A stretch of 64,000 nucleotides of DNA from Paracoccaceae bacterium. GTDB lineage: Bacteria > Pseudomonadota > Alphaproteobacteria > Rhodobacterales > Rhodobacteraceae. The translations under genes and the position numbers were made by a program. Below the pieces are notes generated by a model. The model was given only the letters and a program-made list of their open reading frames with translations. It was not told where the DNA came from and searched no databases. Below are positions 47,477 to 55,971 of this stretch, in pieces (position 1 is the stretch's first letter; each line of letters starts with the position of its first letter). The stretch spans positions 1,784,136-1,848,135 of the forward strand of contig JAWPMR010000001.1 of assembly GCA_033344815.1 (NCBI GenBank). The letters run 5' to 3'.

Positions 47477-48937
47477 TCAAGCCGTGCGCACCGGCTTGCG
47501 CATGGTCACTATTTCTTCGGACATGGTGGGATGTACCGCAACCGTCCTGTCGAAATCCTCTTTAGTTGCTCCCATCTTGATCGCGATGCCCGCCAGTTGA
47601 ATCATCTCACCCGCCCCCGGTGCGACGATGTGACAGCCCAAAACTTTGCGCGATGCCTTGGACACAATCAGCTTCATCAGCACCCGGTCCGGACGCCCGG
47701 CAAAGGCCGTCTGCATCGGGCGGAAGGAAGTGCAATATACCTCAACAGGTTCAAGATCGCGCGCGTCTTCTTCGCTCAGGCCAACGGTACCCATTTCGGG
47801 CTGCGTAAAAATGGCCGAGGGGATCAGCTTGTGGTCGACCGGCGTCGGATTGCCATGGAACACTGTTTCCACAAAGGCCATTCCCTCACGGATCGCGACC
47901 GGCGTTAGGTTCACCCGATCCGTTACATCCCCGATCGCATAGATCGACGGCACTGCAGTCTGACTGTACTCATCGACTTCAATCTGCCCGCGCCGTCCCA
48001 GCTTCACGCCGACCTCTTCCAATCCCATGTCGCGGGAATTCGGGTCGCGCCCGGTGGCAAAAAGCACCATGTCAAAGACCTGCTCCGACCCGTTTGTAGC
48101 CTTGACCCAGACCGGTCCTTGCGCGGCTCCCGTCACTTGCGGTGCATTCATCTCCTGTGCAGGCGCTCCCATGGCCGCATCGGATCCCGTTCCGGCGCGG
48201 CTCATCGAATGATCCGCATCGGCCGGTGCCATATCCACGATATTGGTGCCCAGATGCAGTTTCACACCGCGTTCCCGCATTTGTTCAGCCACCAGGCCCC
48301 GCGCTTCATCATCAAAGCCCCGCAGGATCTGCGCACCACGATAATACTGCGTCACCTCAACGCCCAAGCCGTTCATGATGCCTGCAAACTCACAGGCGAT
48401 GTAACCGCCGCCAATGATCAGCAGCGATTTGGGCAGAGACTCAAGGTGGAAGATGTCGTCTGACACAATACCCAGATGCGCATTTGGCATGTCCGGGCGC
48501 ACGGGGTGGCCGCCCGTGGCCACCAGAATATGCTTGGCAGTCTTGACCTCACCCGTGGATAGCGTCACCTCATGCGGTCCTGAAACGGAGCCGCGCGCAT
48601 CGAAGGTATCCACGTTCGATCCCTTGAGCAGGTTGCGATAGACCTGTTCAAGACGGTCCAACTCATTGTTCAGACGCTCGCGGAAAGACGGCCAGTCAAA
48701 TGGCCCCTGTTTCAGATCCCATCCATAGGATTGTGCATCCTCAACAACGCCTGCGTATTCGCTGGCAAAAACCATCAGCTTTTTAGGAACGCATCCCCGG
48801 ATCACGCAGGTGCCGCCATAACGGTCATCTTCGGCCAGGGCGACCTTGGCACCGGCCTCGCCCGCCGCCACGCGCGCCGCGCGCACGCCGCCTGACCCAC
48901 CGCCAATAACAAAGAGATCATAATCAAAATCGCTCAT
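47477..48937 (-). CDS. gor: Glutathione-disulfide reductase
   Basis: An NADPH-dependent FAD enzyme that keeps glutathione reduced. Redox Cys44 and Cys49 lie in GGTCVIRGCVPKKL, the FAD motif GGGSGGVRAAR is at 12-22, the NADPH motif IIGGGYIACEFAGI at about 174-187, and the dimer-contributed His in AVHPTMSEE near the end. At 486 residues it is about 30-40 longer than most: residues 239-274, a Ser/Ala/Gly-rich stretch (SMSRAGTGSDAAMGAP), are inserted before the second nucleotide-binding strand. It supplies GSH for the two glutathione transferases in the window. Confidence 0.94.
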   Translation of the reverse strand: MSDFDYDLFVIGGGSGGVRAARVAAGEAGAKVALAEDDRYGGTCVIRGCVPKKLMVFASEYAGVVEDAQSYGWDLKQGPFDWPSFRERLNNELDRLEQVYRNLLKGSNVDTFDARGSVSGPHEVTLSTGEVKTAKHILVATGGHPVRPDMPNAHLGIVSDDIFHLESLPKSLLIIGGGYIACEFAGIMNGLGVEVTQYYRGAQILRGFDDEARGLVAEQMRERGVKLHLGTNIVDMAPADADHSMSRAGTGSDAAMGAPAQEMNAPQVTGAAQGPVWVKATNGSEQVFDMVLFATGRDPNSRDMGLEEVGVKLGRRGQIEVDEYSQTAVPSIYAIGDVTDRVNLTPVAIREGMAFVETVFHGNPTPVDHKLIPSAIFTQPEMGTVGLSEEDARDLEPVEVYCTSFRPMQTAFAGRPDRVLMKLIVSKASRKVLGCHIVAPGAGEMIQLAGIAIKMGATKEDFDRTVAVHPTMSEEIVTMRKPVRTA

Positions 48938-49043
48938 TCGGGGAGGGCCTTTCAGGTATTTGGTGTTCGGAACGTCTATATATGGGTGCAGGTCGGTTTT
49001 ACCACAGCCAAGCTGCGCTTTAGGTAAACGCCCGTCCTACCTC

Positions 49044-49832
49044 TCAGTCGGGCATATCCGCAAAAAGATTGTCGCTGTCGCCGGTATCCGCCTGTCCGGT
49101 TTCGATTGTACCCGCAGTGATATCGCGCATTTCAACCTTGCCATCACCAAACCCGATGATCACGCGGTCACATATGTCGATGAACAACCCGTTTTCCACA
49201 ACCCCCGGTATCTGGTTCAAAGTTAAAGCCAATTGGCGCGCATCACCGATCCGTTTGACGTGAAGATCAAGGATATGATTGCCCTCATCGGTGACAAAAG
49301 CGGCATCGCCCTTCATCCGCAAGCTGGTGTCGCGGCCCAGCACATCCATCGAGACAAGTGTTTCCTCCACAAGCTTTTGTGTGGTCTGCAACCCAAAGGG
49401 GATCACCTCGATCGGCAAGGGAAAGGCGCCCAGTGTTTCCACCTCTTTGCCTGCATCCGCGATGACGATCATCCGGTCAGAGGCTGTGGCGACAATCTTT
49501 TCCTGCAGTAACGCACCACCGCCGCCCTTGATCAGGTTCAGGTGCCCATCAAATTCATCCGCGCCGTCAATGGTCAGATCAAGCCACTTGGCCTCATCCA
49601 GCGTAATCACCTCGATCCCCACACTGCGGGCCAGTTCCGCCGTCTGCGTCGAGGTCGGCACCGCCCGGATGCGCAAGCCGTCATCCCGCGCCATCTCACC
49701 AAGGCAGCGTACCAGCCATGCAGCAGTGGACCCGGTGCCCAACCCGACGCGCATCCCCGTTTCCACCATCTGCGCTGCACGTTTCGCCGCGACGCGTTTG
49801 GCATTCTCAATGGGGGACAATTCAGAGGACAT
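49044..49832 (-). CDS. rpiA: Ribose-5-phosphate isomerase A
   Basis: Interconverts ribose-5-phosphate and ribulose-5-phosphate in the pentose phosphate pathway. At 262 residues it is slightly longer than E. coli RpiA (219) because of a C-terminal tail (about 235-262). The family blocks GLGTGSTAAW, TIDGADEFDGHLNLIKGGGG, ALLQEKIVA and DPEGNH-like DEGNHILDLH are present, with the catalytic Glu/Asp/Lys in the DGADE and KGGGGALLQEK loops. ATG 49832 is used because AAAGGAAC precedes it at good distance; TTG 49838 is less likely. It is on the same strand as gor, 106 bp upstream. Confidence 0.97.
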   Translation of the reverse strand: MSSELSPIENAKRVAAKRAAQMVETGMRVGLGTGSTAAWLVRCLGEMARDDGLRIRAVPTSTQTAELARSVGIEVITLDEAKWLDLTIDGADEFDGHLNLIKGGGGALLQEKIVATASDRMIVIADAGKEVETLGAFPLPIEVIPFGLQTTQKLVEETLVSMDVLGRDTSLRMKGDAAFVTDEGNHILDLHVKRIGDARQLALTLNQIPGVVENGLFIDICDRVIIGFGDGKVEMRDITAGTIETGQADTGDSDNLFADMPD

Positions 49833-50023
49833 GCGCAAGTTCCTTTGGCTGAGGTGCCCGTCTTATAGGAAACATGTGCTTGGGGTGCGAGGGGTGATTT
49901 CGTGCATTTTGGCGCTTTTGCACAGATCTCTGCCATGACCCCGCCATTGCGATGTGTGAAATGCCGTGACAACGGTCGCTTTTTGCAACTCCGGTAGATG
50001 AGAATCGGGTTAGCACAGTCACC

Positions 50024-50716
50024 ATGAATGATGCGCCCTACACACTGCACTATGCGCCGGACAATGCCTCAATGGTCGTCCGTCTGGCCCTTGAAGAAAT
50101 TGGTGTTCCCTATGCCACGCGCCTTGTGGATCGCCGTGCCATGGGACAACGCGACCCCGACTACCTTGCCTTGAACCCGGCAGGCAAGGTTCCCGTGCTA
50201 GAAACGCCCCATGGTGCGGTGTTTGAAACGGCTGCGATCTTGTTGTGGCTGGCTGATACACATGGCGCTCTGGCGCCGGCCCCCGACGCCGCCGAACGTG
50301 GCGAGACGCTGAAATGGTTGTTCTTTCTGTCCAACACGCTGCATCCGGCATTGCGCATGCTGTTTTACCCCAGCGCCTATGCCGGGTCCGATAAAACCGA
50401 TCAACACCGGATGCGGGCGCAGGTGCGCCGTGACATTTTGCACCACCTCACGCTAATTGACGCGCATTGGCGTCAACGCGAAACACCCAGTGTTTTGGAA
50501 CTTTATACCGCCCCCATGCTGCGCTGGTTGCAGCTTTATCCAACCGCGTCGGACACCAGCTGGTTTGACCTGACCACCTTCTCTGCCCTACACCGCATGG
50601 CATTGGGGCTGGAGACCCGCGCCAGCGTTGCCGCCGCACAAACCGCCGAGGGTCTTGGCCCCACCCCGTTCACTGCGCCACAAATACCCCGCCCACCCGA
50701 AGGAAGTGCTCTTTAG
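50024..50716 (+). CDS. Glutathione S-transferase
   Basis: A 230-residue transferase. The N-terminal thioredoxin fold (YTLHYAPDNASMVVRLALEE, NPAGKVPVLETPHGAVFETA) uses a Ser (Asn-Ala-Ser) in place of Tyr at the glutathione thiol, as in the beta/theta-like bacterial classes. ETAAILLWLADTHG is the glutathione-contact helix. The C-terminal helical domain (about 90-215) is weaker, and its N-capping box is replaced (YTAPMLRWLQLY). The next gene, sdaA, begins at the following base, so they are surely co-transcribed. The substrate is unknown. Confidence 0.88.
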   Translation: MNDAPYTLHYAPDNASMVVRLALEEIGVPYATRLVDRRAMGQRDPDYLALNPAGKVPVLETPHGAVFETAAILLWLADTHGALAPAPDAAERGETLKWLFFLSNTLHPALRMLFYPSAYAGSDKTDQHRMRAQVRRDILHHLTLIDAHWRQRETPSVLELYTAPMLRWLQLYPTASDTSWFDLTTFSALHRMALGLETRASVAAAQTAEGLGPTPFTAPQIPRPPEGSAL

Positions 50717-52090
50717 ATGTTTCTGTCCGTATTCGATATGTTCAAGGTCGGGATTGGCCCGTCCTCCTCACACACCATGGGGCCGATGGTGGCTGCCGCC
50801 CGCTTTCTGGACCTGATGCGCGCCTCACCTTTTGCCTTTCATGGGCTGCGCGCGTCCTTGCACGGATCGCTTGCTTTCACCGGGGTAGGTCATGCGACGG
50901 ACCGCGCCACAATCCTTGGGCTGGCTGGGTTTATCCCTGATACCTATGACGCCGAAAAAGCCGAAAAGGTGCTGGCCGAGATCAAGGCCAGTGGCGTGAT
51001 TCATCCAGAGGGTCTTCCAGCATTGCGCTTTGCGCCCGAACAGGATCTGCTGTTTGATTTCGACACCATCCTCAGTGGTCATGCCAATGGAATGATCCTG
51101 ATGGCCACAGATGCGCAGGGCGATGTGACCCTGCGCGAAACCTACTATTCAGTTGGCGGCGGGTTTGTCCTGACGGAAGCCGAATTGGCGCAAGGCAAGG
51201 CAACAGATGAAGGTGAACCAGTCCCGTTTCCTTTCAAAAATGCAACGCAAATGCTAGAAATGTCAGAGGTTTCCGGCCGCTCAATTGCCGAAATGAAACG
51301 ATCCAATGAAAATGCGCGCGGTGGTGTGGATACTCTCACATCCGGAACGAAGCGGCTTTGGGAGGTCATGAACGACTGTATCAACCGGGGACTCACGAGC
51401 GAGGGGATTCTGCCCGGTGGCCTGTCCGTCAAAAGGCGCGCCAAGGGGATCCACGACAAATTGCTGCAGGAACGCGGCATGAACCTGACGCCGCCCCATA
51501 CCATCAATGACTGGATGAGCGTCTATGCCATGGCGGTGAATGAGGAGAACGCCGCAGGCGGTCAGGTCGTCACAGCGCCAACCAACGGGGCAGCCGGTGT
51601 GCTGCCAGCCACGCTGCGCTATTACCTCGATCACGTGCCCGGCGCCTCGGAGTCCCATATCGAGGATTTCCTGCTCACCGCCGCCGCCATCGGCGGGCTG
51701 GTGAAATACAATGCCTCCATCTCAGGAGCCGAAGCCGGGTGTCAGGCAGAGGTCGGTTCCGCCGCCGCCATGGCCGCCGCTGGCCTTTGCGCCGTCATGG
51801 GTGGCACCCCCCAGCAAGTGGAAAACGCGGCTGAAATCGCACTGGAACATCACCTCGGAATGACCTGTGATCCGATCAAGGGACTGGTGCAGGTGCCCTG
51901 CATTGAGCGCAACGGTTTGGGCGCAATAAAAGCCGTCTCAGCGGCCTCTCTTGCCCTGCGCGGAGACGGCACCCATCTGGTACCTCTGGACGCCTGCATC
52001 GAGACGATGCGGCAGACCGGCGCTGACATGTCAGAGAAATACAAGGAGACATCCTTGGGCGGATTGGCCGTAAATGTGCCAAACTGCTAA
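50717..52090 (+). CDS. sdaA: L-serine ammonia-lyase, iron-sulfur type
   Basis: A 457-residue single-chain L-serine dehydratase (SdaA/SdaB type) that turns serine into pyruvate and ammonia using a [4Fe-4S] cluster. The N-terminal regulatory domain opens with FDMFKVGIGPSSSHTMGPM. The catalytic domain (about 170-457) has SGAEAGCQAEVGSAAAMAAAG, LEHHLGMTCDPIKGL and VQVPCIERNGLG, which supply the three conserved cluster Cys. It is joined directly to the glutathione transferase gene. Pyruvate made here could feed the PPDK-like enzyme, a general metabolic link only. Confidence 0.97.
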   Translation: MFLSVFDMFKVGIGPSSSHTMGPMVAAARFLDLMRASPFAFHGLRASLHGSLAFTGVGHATDRATILGLAGFIPDTYDAEKAEKVLAEIKASGVIHPEGLPALRFAPEQDLLFDFDTILSGHANGMILMATDAQGDVTLRETYYSVGGGFVLTEAELAQGKATDEGEPVPFPFKNATQMLEMSEVSGRSIAEMKRSNENARGGVDTLTSGTKRLWEVMNDCINRGLTSEGILPGGLSVKRRAKGIHDKLLQERGMNLTPPHTINDWMSVYAMAVNEENAAGGQVVTAPTNGAAGVLPATLRYYLDHVPGASESHIEDFLLTAAAIGGLVKYNASISGAEAGCQAEVGSAAAMAAAGLCAVMGGTPQQVENAAEIALEHHLGMTCDPIKGLVQVPCIERNGLGAIKAVSAASLALRGDGTHLVPLDACIETMRQTGADMSEKYKETSLGGLAVNVPNC

Positions 52091-52151
52091 ATCTTGTGTT
52101 AACCATTCAGGTATTCTTGCGTTGACCCGGTGACAGTTCTACTTTCCGCCC

Positions 52152-53069
52152 ATGGCAGTAGATAGACCCCTTCTTGGAATCATGTTGATGCTCGGATTTT
52201 GCGTCCTTGCACCTATGGGCGATGCCGTTGCCAAAATCCTGGGTCAGACCGTACCTCTGGGCCAATTGGTACTGGTGCGGTTTGCCATTCAGGCGCTTTT
52301 GTTGATCCCGATTGTCTGGGGCACGAACCGGATGTGGAAAATGCGCGGCCGTATTCTGTCGCTGACAGTTCTGCGGACGTTACTGCACATACTTGGGATC
52401 GGGATGATGGTGACCGCCCTGAAATTCCTGCCGCTTGCTGACGCGATTGCCATCGCCTTTGTCATGCCTTTCATCATGCTCATCCTCGGTCGGTATGCCC
52501 TGAACGAAGAGGTGGGGCCCCGGCGCTTGATCGCCTGCCTCGTGGGTTTTGTTGGAACTCTGCTGGTCGTACAACCGAGCTTTGCCCAGGTGGGCTGGCC
52601 GGCGCTGCTCCCCCTCGGGGTGGCGGTGAATTTCGCCCTTTTCATGCTGGTCACCCGGCAGATCGCCAAAGAAACCGACCCCATCGGGCTTCAGGCCGTC
52701 AGCGGCGTTATCGCCGTTGTGATCATGCTCCCGGTGCTGTTGCTCTTTCAGGGCTCCGGACAAGCGCAACTGCAACTGATTGCGGTATCCAGTACCGACT
52801 GGGTGCTCCTGCTTGGCATCGGGCTCCTGGGGACCTCAGCGCATTTGCTGATGACCTGGTCGCTGCGTTACGCCCCCTCGGCCACGCTCGCGCCCATGCA
52901 ATATCTCGAAATACCCTTTGCCACGGTTATCGGATTTCTGGTGTTTGGCGACTGGCCCGACCCCTTGGCTTCAGTCGGCATCCTGATCACAATTTCTGCG
53001 GGTCTCTACGTCGTTCTGCGCGAGCGGGCCAGCGCGCGTGAATTGGCAGCCCAGCAAGCCGTTCCGTAA
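52152..53069 (+). CDS. DMT-superfamily transporter (EamA type)
   Basis: A 305-residue transporter with ten helices in two EamA repeats (about 10-140 and 150-290). Markers are GFCVLAPMGDAVAKILGQTV in helix 1, ALKFLPLADAIAIAFVMPFI and GRYALNEEVGPRRLIACLVG in the first half, then SLRYAPSATLAPMQYLEIPF and FGDWPDPLASVGILITISAG in the second. The APMGD-AKxL and FxxPL/AIAFVMPF pattern fits the RhaT/YdcZ-like DMT exporters of alphaproteobacteria. Substrate unknown. Its last 83 bp overlap, antisense, the end of the thiamine pyrophosphokinase gene. Confidence 0.9.
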   Translation: MAVDRPLLGIMLMLGFCVLAPMGDAVAKILGQTVPLGQLVLVRFAIQALLLIPIVWGTNRMWKMRGRILSLTVLRTLLHILGIGMMVTALKFLPLADAIAIAFVMPFIMLILGRYALNEEVGPRRLIACLVGFVGTLLVVQPSFAQVGWPALLPLGVAVNFALFMLVTRQIAKETDPIGLQAVSGVIAVVIMLPVLLLFQGSGQAQLQLIAVSSTDWVLLLGIGLLGTSAHLLMTWSLRYAPSATLAPMQYLEIPFATVIGFLVFGDWPDPLASVGILITISAGLYVVLRERASARELAAQQAVP

Positions 53070-53706
53070 CATCTCCCAGAAACCTGCGGGGCAGTATGCA
53101 CAGCATCAGCGGTGCATCCATCTGCAATTGGATATCACCGGTGGCGCAATTGGACGTCCCCGACATGCATGACGGCGCGAACTGCAACCCTTCAATCGGC
53201 CATTGCAATCCTTCCGAACGCCCGGTGACCGGCCCCATCGGAAACAGTGACACGCGTGTGCCGGACGCCATCGGCAGTTCAAACTGTGGCGGGCAAACAA
53301 AAATGATATCTTCTGCGCCCAACACGACGCAGGCCACATCAGGATACATCACCAAAGTGTGCAGCACGCCCAGTTGATGATCAATCCGCGCTCCGGAGAA
53401 CCCCACCGCGATGATGCAGGGGGCTGATATATTACGCAGCGCCTTGCCGAAATCCGTGCTCATCTGCTCGGGGATCTTGTGAAACCGCTCAGGCGGGATC
53501 TGCGCCACGCTCGCTGGCGCAATGGAATCCATATCACCAATCACTGCCGCCAGCTCTATCCCGGCCTGCAACACGATATCAGCGCCGCTGTCGGCCGCCA
53601 CGCAGACCGGTGCCAGCGTCAGCGCCGCCGTCAGGTCCTGCGTTCCGACCGCGCCGCCCCCGACCAAAGTGACCGGTTTGATTTCATGGATAATTTTGAT
53701 ATTCAC
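52987..53706 (-). CDS. Thiamine pyrophosphokinase
   Basis: A 239-residue enzyme that converts thiamine to thiamine diphosphate using ATP. The catalytic domain is clear: ADSGAD at 39-44, GDMDS at 57-61, STDFGKAL at 83-90, and GARIDH at 105-110 with the substrate-binding Arg and His. The C-terminal beta domain (about 140-215: VSLFPMGPVTGRSEGLQWPI, SGTSNCATGDIQLQM) binds thiamine. The product is the cofactor of the ThDP enzyme at 22-24 kb. The last 27 codons, a basic tail ending in RAERRRDPQKL, lie antisense to the DMT gene and look like a late read-through extension. Confidence 0.9.
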   Translation of the reverse strand: MNIKIIHEIKPVTLVGGGAVGTQDLTAALTLAPVCVAADSGADIVLQAGIELAAVIGDMDSIAPASVAQIPPERFHKIPEQMSTDFGKALRNISAPCIIAVGFSGARIDHQLGVLHTLVMYPDVACVVLGAEDIIFVCPPQFELPMASGTRVSLFPMGPVTGRSEGLQWPIEGLQFAPSCMSGTSNCATGDIQLQMDAPLMLCILPRRFLGDVTERLAGLPIHARWPARAERRRDPQKL

Positions 53707-53844
53707 CTCGTATTAACGTCCTTTTTAGAAACAAAACACAATCTAGCCACGAAATGGTGCGATTGTTAGCAAGGATTCGAGACGTTTTAGACTTGTGGCA
53801 TGTGGTAGACAGCTTGTTGAGATCACGCAGAGGACACATATCCG

Positions 53845-55668
53845 ATGACGAAAGACAACAGAGTTTTGACGCTTTCCTATGGGACCCATGCCTGCACGCT
53901 TGAAGGGTTTGAAAACGCTCTGCACGCGGTTGAACCCATTTTGGAATACTTTCGGGACATGACGCAGGACGCACAGAGCGGCACTGTGGCGCGATTGCAA
54001 CCAGACGCCGTGGTGTTGGCTCAGATTGCGGCGCGCGCTACATCCCTCGCGGTTGAACCAAGCCAGCAGGCCGGGCGCATTGTCCTGAGCGTGATTGAGG
54101 ATCCACTTGTACCGCCACCAGCGGCAGCTGCCGAACCGACAATGGTCAAGTTGATGGGAGATGCTCTGACTGCAGCCATCGTCCAGAAAAAGCCTGATCC
54201 GCAAATTGCAGCCAAAGCCGCTGCGCTGGACGAAGAGACATGGGACCCGGACCCTGCCGTGCAAGATGCCCCGCAAAGTGCAGAAGCGTTTTTTGCCAAC
54301 AGCACCCCGATTGCCTATATCGATGAAAACGACATGGCCGCGCCTCCTGTTGCGACGCATTCTGATGGGCGCGCACAGAGTGTAACCACCGCGTCGCCGC
54401 CCCCGGCAGATGACGATAGCGTTGCGGCGAAGCTGCGACGCATACACGACGTTCTGTCTCGCGAGGACTCCGCGTCAGCCGGCGCGCAAAGCGAACAAAC
54501 CTCTCGGGACCAATTTCATTCCAAAGATCACATGGCGCCTGTGCAAAACACAACACTGACCGAGGCGGCAGAAGAGATCGCGGCAGCCCTTGTCGAGGAT
54601 GACCAGATTGCGGTTCTGGCCGAAGACGTTTTCGACGCAGAAAAGGAAACTCTGCGAGAGACACTGAACAGTTTGACCTCTGATACGGAGCCGCCGCTTA
54701 CAGAGCCCGAAGATGACGATGAGACAGAAAACGTGTTTGCTCGGACAGGTCCACAGCGTGATGCGGCGGGGAATAACAACGTTGGGACGCTGAGGCTACG
54801 CCGCGATTGGGCTGAGGGCACGGCGTTGCCGTCAAACACATCAGATGCGGGGGCTGACAAGGCCGCCTTCGACACTAGCACCGCGGACGATGATACGCCG
54901 GTCACTTCAGATCAGCCGCAGCCTGTGAAAACCAGTCTCAGGCGCCGGGACAGAGAGGCGGAAGGCGATCCTGCGGCACAGGAGCCGGCAGTGCATTACT
55001 GCTCGCCAGGGTTTGATCAAAGCGCGGGAGAAGACCTGTCGCGTCTGATGGCAAAAGCGGAGCATCAGATGGAAGACCCTGACGGCGCGACCCGGCGTAA
55101 TGCGTTTTCACATCTTCGCGCAGCCGTGGCCGCACGTTTTGCCGACAAGAGCATGCGCGACGGGACCACGGAGACTGAAGCAACCAAGGCATATCGCAGC
55201 GACCTCGCAGAGGTGGTCAGACCGCGCCGCCCGGTTGCGTCCGTGAAACGTACCACGCGTCGGCCCAACGCACAGGCAACACCTCTGAAACTGGCCCCCG
55301 AGCAGCGTGTTGACATTGATGTGGTGATGGCAAAAAAACCGGCGGCTTCCCAACATGCTGCAACGTCGGCTCGGGCAAGTCCTGATGCGTCAGCGATGCC
55401 CGGCTTTGCCAATTTCGCCGAGGAAATGGGCGCAACGAAACTGCCGGATCTGTTGGAAGCAGCGGCGGCATATCTCTCCCTTGTTGAGGGGAGCAAGCAG
55501 TTCTCCAGCACGCAGGTCATCACGCATGCGCGCCTGGCAAAACGTACCCCTTTCAGCCGTGAAGAGGGCTTGCGCGCATTCGGGCAGTTGCTGCGAGATG
55601 GCAAGATCAACAAGCTCAAAGAAGGACGATTTACGGTTTCTGACACCAACAGTTTTGTGCCGGGCTGA
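53845..55668 (+). CDS. Long disordered protein with conserved N and C ends, unknown
   Basis: A 607-residue cytosolic protein. The N-terminal ~85 residues are ordered-looking (VLTLSYGTHACTLEGFENAL, HAVEPILEYFRDM). The long middle (about 90-520) is acidic, Ala/Asp/Glu/Pro-rich and without repeats or motifs, so probably disordered. The last ~85 residues (LPDLLEAAAAYLSLVEGSKQ, FSREEGLRAFGQLLRDGKIN, GRFTVSDTNSF) form a compact helical module resembling a winged-helix-like fold. Roseobacter genomes appear to carry relatives, sometimes mis-annotated as chemotaxis proteins; I see no kinase or receiver motif. It has no signal or membrane segment. Confidence 0.85.
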   Translation: MTKDNRVLTLSYGTHACTLEGFENALHAVEPILEYFRDMTQDAQSGTVARLQPDAVVLAQIAARATSLAVEPSQQAGRIVLSVIEDPLVPPPAAAAEPTMVKLMGDALTAAIVQKKPDPQIAAKAAALDEETWDPDPAVQDAPQSAEAFFANSTPIAYIDENDMAAPPVATHSDGRAQSVTTASPPPADDDSVAAKLRRIHDVLSREDSASAGAQSEQTSRDQFHSKDHMAPVQNTTLTEAAEEIAAALVEDDQIAVLAEDVFDAEKETLRETLNSLTSDTEPPLTEPEDDDETENVFARTGPQRDAAGNNNVGTLRLRRDWAEGTALPSNTSDAGADKAAFDTSTADDDTPVTSDQPQPVKTSLRRRDREAEGDPAAQEPAVHYCSPGFDQSAGEDLSRLMAKAEHQMEDPDGATRRNAFSHLRAAVAARFADKSMRDGTTETEATKAYRSDLAEVVRPRRPVASVKRTTRRPNAQATPLKLAPEQRVDIDVVMAKKPAASQHAATSARASPDASAMPGFANFAEEMGATKLPDLLEAAAAYLSLVEGSKQFSSTQVITHARLAKRTPFSREEGLRAFGQLLRDGKINKLKEGRFTVSDTNSFVPG

Positions 55669-55737
55669 AACGGACAATAATTTCTCCGTCACGCCAGCCG
55701 ACATCACATTCTTCTGTTGTGACAAATGATCGGAATT

Positions 55738-55962
55738 CTAACCGTCCGGATTATCCGGGTCTGCCTGTCCGATGCCCCGGAACACATATTTGAACGGGAT
55801 AATCCAAAGGATACCCAATCCGAGATAGACCAACACTTCCAGCCAGATCGACGGCCGTTCCATCCAGTTCACCAGCGTCACCGCGATGATGATGTAGGCT
55901 GGCAATCCCACCAGAAGAATCAACAGGGACAATCGGCGACGGGCTTTGTAACTTAACGGCAT
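55738..55962 (-). CDS. DUF2842 small membrane protein
   Basis: A 74-residue protein with two helices (about 10-31, LSLLILLVGLPAYIIIAVTLV; and 39-58, IWLEVLVYLGLGILWIIPFK) and a polar C-terminus. It fits DUF2842, a small alphaproteobacterial family of unknown function. It begins 9 bp after the purA stop on the same strand, so the two are likely one transcript. Confidence 0.88.
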   Translation of the reverse strand: MPLSYKARRRLSLLILLVGLPAYIIIAVTLVNWMERPSIWLEVLVYLGLGILWIIPFKYVFRGIGQADPDNPDG

Positions 55963-55971
55963 GGCGCTTTC

